Assembly (NCBI GenBank): GCA_020200195.1
Contig: JAIVJE010000347.1
Coordinates: 1-6,899, forward strand
DNA: 6,899 bases
Direction: 5' to 3'
Source: Acidobacteriota bacterium
GTDB lineage: Bacteria; Acidobacteriota; Vicinamibacteria; Vicinamibacterales; 2-12-FULL-66-21
Positions 1 to 6,842 of the stretch are shown here, piece after piece. The notes beneath the pieces were generated by a model. The model saw nothing but the letters and a program-made list of their open reading frames with translations, ran no database searches and was not told the DNA's origin. A program made the position numbers and the translations under genes. Each line of letters starts with the position of its first letter. Positions within the stretch are counted from its first letter, which is position 1.

Positions 1-2619
1 CACGCCAAAAGCAATGGTGGCCGCGACGTCGATGTCCTCCCTTGTGCGCAGCTCCGGGATCGGAAGCTGCGGACCACCCAGTCGCTCCAGGAGTCCGCGC
101 TCGAGCGTCACCGCAAGAGGATCGGGTCCGGTATCGGGGACCTGGTCGAGGACGTCAGGCGAGCGCACACCGAACCGGCACGTCAGCGACGAGGTGCGCA
201 ACCCTGAGGCTGCGCAGATCAGCAGGAATTTCAGTCCTCGGTGAATCGGAAAGAGTCCGTCTCTGTTCTCGACGGAGATGTACGTGTCAATCTCAGTGCG
301 TTCGAGAAGATGATGCCGCAACGCCGCGCAGCCCTGGTCGGTCCCGAACCCCGATGGCAGGACGATGCCGAGACGTCCGCCAGGACGAAGCAGGGAAAGG
401 CCCCTTTCGAGAAAGAGCTGATACAGGTTTGTATGACCGTGACCCTGAAGACGGTACACGCCAGAGCCACGCACGAAATCGGCGAGACGAGAGACCGCAA
501 TCCGGCCATTGTCGGCTCCGAGTGGCTGCGCGCCATCGTCGCGCAGCATTTCCCAGGGCGGGTTGCCGATCACGGCATCGAACCCAGGTGACGCCAACGT
601 CCGTCCCTCGTCGTCGTAGAACAGCTCTGGAAACTCGAACGTCCAGTGGAAGAACCGTTCACGACCGGCGATCGCGCGCGCACTGGCCAGCAATGGGGCA
701 GACACATGCGAGGGGAGCTTGGCGGCGCCGCTGCGTACGGTGTGGGCCACGACATCAAACGAACGCTGGAGCGGCGACCCGAACCAGGCGGCACACCAGA
801 GGTCAGCCATGTCCTTCCACGCCGTGATCGGAGAGTCAGTCGCCGCCAGTTGTCCCAGCATGCGTTCTTTGGACCTGACCTGATCCAGCGTATCGCCAGG
901 GTCGCGCGCGATGGACACGCGGACTCCGACCGCCCCGCCGATCGCCGCGTCGAAGGCGTCCGATGGAAAAAGCGACAGCGTCCCGGAACGGGTGCGGCCA
1001 CCCGGCCGGCTTCCGGCGACGTCCGCGAGCGACGCGCCCACGAGGCTGTTGCCGTCCCGCAAATGGTGATCGAGAAACGTGAGCGGGCGGTCCGTCGCGA
1101 GGGTAGCCAGCCACAAAGACAACCGGCCAAGCTGTACGGCCATGGGATTGATGTCCACTCCGTACAAGCACCGCTGCGCAATCGCCCGGCGAAAGCCGGC
1201 ACGCTCGCCGTCGGTGATGTCCGAAGGGGACAGGCCCAACTCCTCGATGAGGGCCAGCTCGTACGCATGTGCAAGGTAGCGGCAGGCAGCAACCAGGAAG
1301 GCACCGCTTCCCATCGCGGGGTCGAGGATGCGCAGCGAAAGTACCTGCTCAGGCGACGCGCCGATGACGAGCGGGGCGAGCGCACGTCTGACGACACATT
1401 CGGTGAGCGCCCTCGGGGTATAGAAGGAGCCGGTCGCCTTGCGGCGCTGAGTCCGCACGAGGGTCACGGGCCCGTGACGGGTTCCTCGTTTCACGAGGTC
1501 CAGATCGAGCACGTGCTCGTAAACGCTACCGAGCTGTTCGACGCCGAGATCGCCGTAGGCTATCCGTTCAGGTCCGGCCCTTCCCGCACGCGTCGTCAGT
1601 GCCAGCAGCGCTTCACGCACGGCGCTGTCGCCGAGGCGCACCGAGTCCGCCAGCGGCGCGTGCGCCGGCGAGAACAGGCGTCCGTTGAACGGAGGAACCT
1701 TGAGCGTGCCCGCCTGGCATCCGCGATGCGCGAGGCGCGTAATTGCCTGCAGGCCCTCCCAGAGTCCACCCGGCGTTGGTGCGATCGCAGCGCGTTCGCG
1801 CAATGCCTCCATGCTGTACCCATCGCGAAAAGTCGGGTGCCACACGGGAACGAGGCCGCGGGCCTCCGCAAACAAGAGGAACAGCACGCGATAGACGACG
1901 ATCAGCGGTTCATCCATATGTTGAGCGTCAACACGCGGCGCGCGGCGGGCGGCGGCTATGAAGGCGCTCACCAGATAAGTCAGCGCCTTACAGACGCCGT
2001 CGCGCAGCGACGTACCGACGTCGGTGCGATGCCGTTCTGAGAGTGCGATAGCGTGCTCGAGGGCCGTTGCACGGTCCGGCCGATCAGCGCCGAATGCGCC
2101 AGACCGCAACGTGCCCCACAACACTGTGAAGCTGGCCTCGTCTGCGAATGTGGCCGCGAGATCGAACGCGACCAACCGGCGGGAGTACGTGCGCTGGGTG
2201 TCGAACACACGCAGGGAAGGTCCGGTGACGCACAGACACCAGCGCAGACCCAGGCCGATCCCTGCGCGCACCGCCTCCCGCCAGACGGACGCCGCATCGT
2301 GTCCCCACCCTGTTACGAGTAAAGAGGCTGCGGGGCCGCTCGGTACCTCGAGCGCTGCATGCAGGAAAGTTCCGCGCGCATGGATCCCGGTAGGGACGAC
2401 CGTGAAGCCCAGTTGCCTTGCTAGCGGCGCGGCAAGTCGGTCAAAGACCGCGCGTGGTCCCGACGCAGGCCCGAGCTCGAGCAGCACGCGGGAATGCCAC
2501 GCCGCGATCCGGCGGCGGGCCCCGGCGCTGCCGACTGCATCGAATAGATCCTCGAGCGAGGCAGGAAGGGTACGAGCGAGCGCGTCCTGTGAGAGCAGTG
2601 TGCCGGAGAGACCGACCAT
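1..2619 (-). CDS. Large N6-adenine DNA methyltransferase (Eco57I/PglX/type IIG style), 3' end cut by the window
   Basis: The frame starting at ATG 2619 reads 873 codons without a stop to position 1, so the C-terminus lies outside. Visible motifs are TGSFYTPRAL (residues 396-405), where class I N6-adenine methylases open their catalytic domain; motif I LDPAMGSGAFL (432-442), the SAM-binding loop; GVDINPMAVQLGRLSLWLA (about 487-505), carrying the acidic motif II; and motif IV NPPW (686-689), the catalytic tetrapeptide for adenine N6 methylation. ENRDGLFPIHRGLKF, about 90 residues later, is typical of PglX/Eco57I-like enzymes. The N-terminal ~390 residues are less conserved; VTGPSLRVFD (131-140) resembles the 'TNG-x-x-WRLYD' stretch of type IIG/HsdR N-terminal domains, but I see no PD-(D/E)xK nuclease signature. 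The target-recognition region is expected beyond the window. The expected role is sequence-specific self-marking of DNA, working with the coupled helicase upstream. It could be DISARM DrmMI, a BREX-like PglX or a type IIG-like methylase. Methylase identity is firm; system identity is not. Confidence 0.93.
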   Translation of the reverse strand, partial: MVGLSGTLLSQDALARTLPASLEDLFDAVGSAGARRRIAAWHSRVLLELGPASGPRAVFDRLAAPLARQLGFTVVPTGIHARGTFLHAALEVPSGPAASLLVTGWGHDAASVWREAVRAGIGLGLRWCLCVTGPSLRVFDTQRTYSRRLVAFDLAATFADEASFTVLWGTLRSGAFGADRPDRATALEHAIALSERHRTDVGTSLRDGVCKALTYLVSAFIAAARRAPRVDAQHMDEPLIVVYRVLFLLFAEARGLVPVWHPTFRDGYSMEALRERAAIAPTPGGLWEGLQAITRLAHRGCQAGTLKVPPFNGRLFSPAHAPLADSVRLGDSAVREALLALTTRAGRAGPERIAYGDLGVEQLGSVYEHVLDLDLVKRGTRHGPVTLVRTQRRKATGSFYTPRALTECVVRRALAPLVIGASPEQVLSLRILDPAMGSGAFLVAACRYLAHAYELALIEELGLSPSDITDGERAGFRRAIAQRCLYGVDINPMAVQLGRLSLWLATLATDRPLTFLDHHLRDGNSLVGASLADVAGSRPGGRTRSGTLSLFPSDAFDAAIGGAVGVRVSIARDPGDTLDQVRSKERMLGQLAATDSPITAWKDMADLWCAAWFGSPLQRSFDVVAHTVRSGAAKLPSHVSAPLLASARAIAGRERFFHWTFEFPELFYDDEGRTLASPGFDAVIGNPPWEMLRDDGAQPLGADNGRIAVSRLADFVRGSGVYRLQGHGHTNLYQLFLERGLSLLRPGGRLGIVLPSGFGTDQGCAALRHHLLERTEIDTYISVENRDGLFPIHRGLKFLLICAASGLRTSSLTCRFGVRSPDVLDQVPDTGPDPLAVTLERGLLERLGGPQLPIPELRTREDIDVAATIAFGV

Positions 2620-2628
2620 CAACCTTCT
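2617..2628 (-). promoter_or_regulatory. Stop/start overlap and ribosome-binding site coupling helicase to methyltransferase
   Basis: On the minus strand the helicase stop (TGA, 2621-2619) and the methyltransferase start (ATG, 2619-2617) share one base in TGATG. An AGAAGG Shine-Dalgarno-like stretch at 2628-2623 lies only 3 nt before the ATG, inside the helicase gene. A TTG at 2622-2620 in the same frame is a weaker alternative start. The arrangement implies translational coupling and near-stoichiometric production of the two proteins. Confidence 0.75.
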
Positions 2629-5087
2629 CGACCGCACCTCTGTCCGTCGACGACGAGAATCGCGCGCAGCTCGGCGGTGCAACCGAGCGGCGTATCGACA
2701 GCGGGAATCCGCACGTCCTCGGCCCGGGGGTCGCTGCTCACTCGGGCGGCCGCCGTCTGCGTCGCGCGTCTGTCAAAGAGGCCAGCCTGCACCAACTGAC
2801 TGGCAGACGAAGGCCTGGAACTGACGATCGCGCGCTCCCGGCGCGCCCGCTGACCCAACATCACCGCATACGCTGGTCCGATGGATGCCAGCCGCGAGGC
2901 GCACATCTTTTGAACGGCTGCTGCCGTTGCCGCCTCGAGCGCAGCCCGGCACGCCCGGATATGTTCGCGAAGTCCCTGCGGTGTAATCGGAAATACACCG
3001 GAAGGCGTGGCAACGCAGACCGGCAGAATCTCGCTGTGAACGATCCGCGCGCCCGCTGTCAGGACAAGCGCGTAGATCAGCACTACGCGGGTGCGTCTGC
3101 TCCTGGCCAGACCGCGCACCAGCGACACAGTGATCATGTCGTCCTGGGGCGGCCCCGCTCGATCGTGGACCGAGAGCTGGATGAACCGCCGGACGTCCAG
3201 CAGGCGCCGGCACTCGAGGACGGCCTCTGCTCTCAGAGTCATGTCCCGCACGGGTTCGCTCGCACGAGCAGTCGGCTCTCCTGCGTCCATGTGAAGCGCA
3301 GCGCCGCCCACGAGCGCGGCAGCGACGCGCGACTCACTGAGGCATCGATGAAGCTGGTTTGTGCCCGCTGCCCCCCAGGCGCGGGCGATCCGGCGTCCGA
3401 GCGGCGCCAACACCATGTGTTCGGCGGTGTCGTTCGCTACCAGCGCGATCTCGTGCACACGACGCGTCTGGCCCATCCGATCCACGCGTCCGCATCGCTG
3501 CTCGAGGCGTGCAGGGCTCCATGGGAGCTCGTAGTGGATGACGATGCGGCACTGAGCCTGCAGGTTGAGACCGTCGGCCGCGGCGTCTGTCGCCAGCAGC
3601 CACAAGCACTCCTCGTTGAACCGCCGGACGACTGCGTCACGCTCCAAAGCCGTCATGCCACCGTGAATCGAGACGACTTCCAGACCGTGCCCGGAAAGTA
3701 ACCGCGCAAGCCTCGCCAGGGTGTCTCGGTACTCCGTGAACACAATCACCGGCTCGCGCATGATCGACATCAGTCGAACGAGGCGAGTCGCCTTTGACTC
3801 GTGACGCGCCGCGCAGGCGGCCGCTTCGACGATCGCCGCGAGCCATCTCCGTTCGCGTGCGGCATCCTCGAGGCCAGGGGCGCCAAGCACTGCGTCAGGT
3901 TCTGCATCCTCCAGCAGTTCCTCACCGTCCATCGGCAGGCGGAGCTGCCGCGCACTCGGGTCAGGCATAGAGGAACCGACAATGTCGAGCCGTCTTTGTG
4001 CCGAGGTCGCCAGGGATGCTGCGCTCGACAGCGCACGCTTCCGCAAGACGATTGAGACAAGCCGCGCGCGCGGGTCGCCGCGCGCCATACCCTCGGTCCA
4101 CAGACGCCTGGTGTAGCGCTCGAGCAGGCGGTGCATCTGACGTTCTCGGTCCGTGGGGCGGACGGCCAGAAACCGCGTGCGGCGTGGCAGCGCGTTGGCA
4201 ACTTCGCCGCGGAGGCGACGAAACACCGTGATTGGTTCCAGCTCGTCCTCCGAGCCGAGACGGCAGAGATCGTCCATCCGTCCCGGCTCTCCGTTGTCAG
4301 GCGTGGCGGTCAGCAGCACGACATGCCTTGCGCGGCGGGCGATCGCGTTCACTGCCTGACGTCTGTCGGTCCCGGGACCGGCTCCATGGGCTTCGTCGAC
4401 GACCACGACGTCCCAGAGCAGATCTTCGATCGAGTTCAACACCTCCGCGCGTTTGCTGAAGTCGATTGACGCCAGGTAAACGCCCTCGAGCGACCAGGGA
4501 TTCACATCCGACGGCATCGCCCGGCCCGCCGCGCGCAGCCATGTGGCGTCGGCGATCGTGGCGCTGATGCCGAAATGATCGCGCAGCTCTCGCGACCACT
4601 GCGGGATCAGGCCGGCCGGGGCGAGCACCAGTGCGCGAAACGCGTCCGCAAGTGCGGCCAGCTCCACCACGATGAGCCCCGCCTGGATCGTCTTCCCCAG
4701 CCCGACGTCATCTGCGATGAGCACGCGGGAGACCCCGTGGCGGCAGACTGCCAGGGCGGGCTCCAGCTGATAAGGCAGCAGGCGAATCCGGCTGGATGCC
4801 GCGGTACGCAGCGCTCCAAATGCGTGAGCGCGAAGCGAGAGCCGCCTCAGTTCGTGGAGCCAGCGCGCGCCGCGCACGACGCGGAGAAGTCCGCGCGGCC
4901 GCCCTCGCACCGGCCGGTCGAACGGCAGGAGCAGCGTGCGGACGCGCCGCGCGTTCGATGTGCCTGCGCCTTCGAGCCTCAGCGCCGTGCAATCGGAGAA
5001 GGCCGTCACACCCAGGACGGTCCACGATTCGGCCCGGACGATGACGTTGTCGCCGACCTGCCATGCGTCGGATGGGTGGTTCGTCAT
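2619..5087 (-). CDS. SNF2/RapA-family DEAH-box helicase, DISARM DrmD-like or helicase-methylase partner
   Basis: This 822-aa protein is a superfamily 2 ATP-dependent DNA translocase. The core is complete: LLPYQLEP (103-110), Walker A DDVGLGKT (126-133), motif Ia LVLAPAGL (153-160), motif II DEAH (231-234), motif III LLTATP (258-263), second-lobe VIVFTEYRD (447-455), motif V TDAAADGLNLQ (500-510) and motif VI QRCGRVDRMGQ (530-540) with both arginine-finger positions. The first ~100 residues look like a small beta-rich domain (WQVGDNVIVRAESWTVLGV) as in RapA-like proteins. Residues about 605-822 form a family-specific C-terminal region containing QAGLFDRR (767-774). ATG 5087 is chosen because the family-like N-terminus begins there and a GGGGA stretch (5096-5092) lies 4 nt upstream. 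The gene overlaps the methyltransferase by one base, suggesting a joint role in DNA restriction or phage defence. No nuclease motif is visible. DrmD is a reasonable candidate name, but without drmA/drmB in view I do not assign it. The helicase call is firm; the system is inferred. Confidence 0.92.
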   Translation of the reverse strand: MTNHPSDAWQVGDNVIVRAESWTVLGVTAFSDCTALRLEGAGTSNARRVRTLLLPFDRPVRGRPRGLLRVVRGARWLHELRRLSLRAHAFGALRTAASSRIRLLPYQLEPALAVCRHGVSRVLIADDVGLGKTIQAGLIVVELAALADAFRALVLAPAGLIPQWSRELRDHFGISATIADATWLRAAGRAMPSDVNPWSLEGVYLASIDFSKRAEVLNSIEDLLWDVVVVDEAHGAGPGTDRRQAVNAIARRARHVVLLTATPDNGEPGRMDDLCRLGSEDELEPITVFRRLRGEVANALPRRTRFLAVRPTDRERQMHRLLERYTRRLWTEGMARGDPRARLVSIVLRKRALSSAASLATSAQRRLDIVGSSMPDPSARQLRLPMDGEELLEDAEPDAVLGAPGLEDAARERRWLAAIVEAAACAARHESKATRLVRLMSIMREPVIVFTEYRDTLARLARLLSGHGLEVVSIHGGMTALERDAVVRRFNEECLWLLATDAAADGLNLQAQCRIVIHYELPWSPARLEQRCGRVDRMGQTRRVHEIALVANDTAEHMVLAPLGRRIARAWGAAGTNQLHRCLSESRVAAALVGGAALHMDAGEPTARASEPVRDMTLRAEAVLECRRLLDVRRFIQLSVHDRAGPPQDDMITVSLVRGLARSRRTRVVLIYALVLTAGARIVHSEILPVCVATPSGVFPITPQGLREHIRACRAALEAATAAAVQKMCASRLASIGPAYAVMLGQRARRERAIVSSRPSSASQLVQAGLFDRRATQTAAARVSSDPRAEDVRIPAVDTPLGCTAELRAILVVDGQRCGREG

Positions 5088-5256
5088 GTCGTCCCCGGTT
5101 CGGTGTGTGGAGCATGACGAGAGGCAAGCGAAGTGCCGGCGTGATTACCGCGGGGTTTGGGCCTTCGCGGGCGACGCCTCTCGCGCCGGAGGTGGCAACG
5201 ATTGAGTATTCGCCCGCCGGCAGGGTCCTTCGGGTGGCTGAAACTGCGTACAGAGG
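5088..5256. other. Intergenic gap upstream of the helicase-methyltransferase pair
   Basis: These 169 bp separate the stop of the coiled-coil gene from the helicase ATG. The promoter of the helicase operon is expected here, but I see no convincing -35/-10 pair. The only AT-richer patches on the minus strand are AATACTCAAT (about 5210-5201) and GGTAATCAC (about 5152-5144), neither with a good -35 at the right distance. A GC-only near-palindrome at about 5213-5225 has no loop or T-tract, so I do not call a terminator. A GGGGA ribosome-binding-like stretch sits at 5096-5092. Confidence 0.5.
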
Positions 5257-6282
5257 TCAGGATCTGGCTTCGTCCAGGGCGCGGCGGGACACGATCAACG
5301 GCTGCTTCGCGGTTCGACCCGACGCCTTTTGGTCGCTCGCGGGCACGCGCACGCGACGGATGCGGCAACCCCGCGCGTAGGTTACGCCCGCGACGTCCTC
5401 GGGCACCGCGAGGCCAGCCATGAGCTGGCGGAGGTCGTCGACCGCGGAAGTCTGCTCACCCTGACTCGGTTTGGCGCGTTCGCTCTTCGCCCACACGGCA
5501 ATCGGCATCAGTCGGAAGATGCCCTGCGCGACGTCATCATGGTGTGTCGCGAATTCCGCGAAGGCTTCGGGGATTTCCCGCGGCGCTTCGGGGACGGGAC
5601 TCGCTGGCGGAGCTGGCGCCTGTTTCGGCCGCTTGGGGCGCTTCCGCGCCGCGGCCGCGGCTGCCACCGCTTCTGCATCGCGTTCTTCCTGCTCGCGCCG
5701 TTCGTGGTCACGCTGGTGCTGCTCGCGCTGTTGGTGTTCGCGCTGTTCCTGCTCACGCCGCTCCTGGGCACGTTTGTCCTGCGCCCGTTGTTCCTGCTCC
5801 CACTGCCGCTGCGCCGCGTCTTCGGCCTCGAGCTTCTTCCGCTCCGCGGCCGCTGCCGCTTCGAGGCGCTGCCTCTCCGCAGCCGATTCTGCCTGCAGCC
5901 GCTTGCGCTCGGCTGCCGCTTCGACTTCCAGGCGTTTGCGCTCCGCGGCCGCTTCGGCCTCGAGTTTCCTGCGTTCGGCCTCGGCGTCCTTGCGCTCCTG
6001 CTCCAGCCGCTGGCGCTCTTCTTTGATTCTGCGGCGTTCAGCCTCGCGCTCGGCTGTGGCTTCGAGCTCCATCCGCATCCGCTCGGCCTCGGCGCGCTGG
6101 CGCTCGACTTCGAGTCGCTTCCGGTCTTCTTCGATCCGGCGGCGCTCGACTTCCAGACGCTGACGCTCTGCTTCACGCTCACGCTCGGCGGCTTCGGCCG
6201 CCGCGGCGCGCTTCCTCTCCGCCGCGGCTGCTGCCTCTGCGCGCTTCCTCTCTGCCGCGGCCTCCTCGGCGCGCTTGCGCTC
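5257..6282 (-). CDS. 3' part of frameshifted receiver/coiled-coil protein: coiled coil plus conserved C-terminal domain
   Basis: This frame ends at TGA 5257-5259 and supplies about 341 residues continuing the gene that starts at 6841. It begins at about 6282, where GERKRAEEAAAERKRAE takes over from the other frame. No start codon or ribosome-binding site is evident there, so it is not read as an independent gene. Roughly the first 210 residues are a continuous charged coiled coil rich in Glu, Arg, Ala and Gln, including five 11-residue repeats. An Ala/Pro/Lys linker (KRPKRPKQAPAPPASPVPEA) follows. The last ~105 residues form a compact domain with FAEFATHHDDVAQGIFRLMP, a DDLRQLMAGLAVPEDVAG helix-turn region and the basic strand YARGCRIRRVRVP. 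There is no signal peptide or membrane segment, so it is probably cytosolic. In this frame the ORF extends upstream to 6555, but that part is Arg/Ser-rich noise opposite the receiver-coding frame. The function is unknown; a scaffold or regulatory role would fit. Confidence 0.78.
   Translation of the reverse strand, partial: ERKRAEEAAAERKRAEAAAAAERKRAAAAEAAEREREAERQRLEVERRRIEEDRKRLEVERQRAEAERMRMELEATAEREAERRRIKEERQRLEQERKDAEAERRKLEAEAAAERKRLEVEAAAERKRLQAESAAERQRLEAAAAAERKKLEAEDAAQRQWEQEQRAQDKRAQERREQEQREHQQREQHQRDHERREQEERDAEAVAAAAAARKRPKRPKQAPAPPASPVPEAPREIPEAFAEFATHHDDVAQGIFRLMPIAVWAKSERAKPSQGEQTSAVDDLRQLMAGLAVPEDVAGVTYARGCRIRRVRVPASDQKASGRTAKQPLIVSRRALDEARS
5824..5988 (-). repeat. Five tandem 33-bp (11-residue) repeats inside the coiled-coil region
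   Basis: In the coiled-coil frame, five consecutive 11-residue units follow the pattern x-x-A-x-E-R-(R/K/Q)-(K/R)-L-(E/Q)-(A/V): DAEAERRKLEA, EAAAERKRLEV, EAAAERKRLQA, ESAAERQRLEA and AAAAERKKLEA. A degenerate sixth (EDAAQRQ...) follows. The 11-residue period is a hendecad, which gives a nearly straight or slightly right-handed helical rod rather than a classical heptad coil. The DNA units are similar but not identical, pointing to old tandem duplication under protein-level selection. Confidence 0.8.
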
Positions 6283-6841
6283 GCCGCCACTCGAACGGCG
6301 ACTCCCACGCAGACGCCGCGGCTTCGGCGCCCGCCGGTTGCGCCGGCGCCGCCTCCGGATTGCCGGTTGACGCCGCAGCAGGCCGCTCCTGGAACTCGAA
6401 TCCCGCGCCGCGCTGCCGCGCGGCGGCCGTCTCAATCTTGCGCTCCTCGGCCCGGTCCAGAAAATTTCGGATTTCCTGCGCGAACAAATCCGGCTCGAAC
6501 CCCCCGAGCGGGGCGTCCGCGTCTTTCTTCTTTCGGAACTTGCCGAAGAGGCCACCGCCGGACGCTTCCTGAACGCGACCGGTGGCGAGCTGAGGAATCG
6601 TGTGGGTTTGGAGGTGCTCGGCGCCTATCAGCGGGCGGAGGTGGGCGATGAGCTCCTCTTCGTCGCGCGGCGACAGCAGCGCCGTGACGAGAATGACGTC
6701 CGGCAGCTGCGCGTCGATCGCGGAGATTGCTGCCTCGCGCGACTCGACCAGGACCAGATCCGCCCGAACCTGCTCGCGGACGATGCGTTTGAGGATGGCC
6801 GCCTGCTTCAGATCAGGCTCGATCGCGAGAACCAGCGGCAT
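6179..6841 (-). CDS. 5' part of frameshifted gene: degenerate receiver-like domain protein
   Basis: ATG 6841 opens a frame that closes at TGA 6179 (220 codons), but only the first ~186 residues look genuine. Residues 1-90 have a CheY-like receiver pattern: hydrophobic strand MPLVLAIEPD with the acidic pair (E8, D10), helix, strand ADLVLVES, helix, strand PDVILVTALLSP, helix. At the usual phospho-acceptor aspartate the residue appears to be Thr53, so it is probably a non-phosphorylated pseudo-receiver. A Gly/Lys patch GGGLFGKFRKKK (95-106), a helix FEPDLFAQEIRNFLDRAEERK (115-135) and an Ala/Pro linker follow. After about residue 186 this frame becomes RRGG/RGG noise, while the neighbouring frame gives a clean coiled coil, so the gene appears frameshifted by one extra base between about 6283 and 6300. 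Restored, it would be about 527 aa, ending at 5257. The ATG lies 1 nt after the upstream stop with no good ribosome-binding site, implying coupling. Confidence 0.75.
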   Translation of the reverse strand: MPLVLAIEPDLKQAAILKRIVREQVRADLVLVESREAAISAIDAQLPDVILVTALLSPRDEEELIAHLRPLIGAEHLQTHTIPQLATGRVQEASGGGLFGKFRKKKDADAPLGGFEPDLFAQEIRNFLDRAEERKIETAAARQRGAGFEFQERPAAASTGNPEAAPAQPAGAEAAASAWESPFEWRRAQARRGGRGREEARRGSSRGGEEARRGGRSRRA

Positions 6842-6842
6842 C

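Noticed and set aside
570..1397. 275-codon minus-strand ORF inside the methyltransferase region
   Set aside because: It is in a different frame from the motif-bearing methylase frame and encodes Arg/Ser/Trp-rich noise.
646..2040. 464-codon plus-strand ORF
   Set aside because: It lies opposite the methyltransferase, whose minus-strand frame contains the SAM-binding and NPPW motifs. The plus-strand product is Arg/Ala/His-rich with no recognisable domain, a typical antisense shadow in high-GC DNA.
2418..3701. 427-codon plus-strand ORF
   Set aside because: It is antisense to the helicase C-terminal half and the start of the methyltransferase. It has biased composition and no motifs.
5213..5225. 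GC-rich near-palindrome as a terminator after the coiled-coil gene
   Set aside because: It has a mismatch, no loop and no T-tract on either side, so it is not a credible intrinsic terminator.
6283..6555. Upstream extension of the coiled-coil frame to an ATG at 6555
   Set aside because: This stretch encodes Arg/Ser/Pro-rich sequence overlapping the well-formed receiver-linker frame, so it is not read as the true N-terminus.
5329..6651. 440-codon plus-strand ORF rich in Leu/Phe, looking superficially like a membrane protein
   Set aside because: Its hydrophobicity is the complement of the Glu/Arg/Lys-rich coiled coil on the minus strand. Its repeats mirror the hendecad repeats, so it is a shadow.
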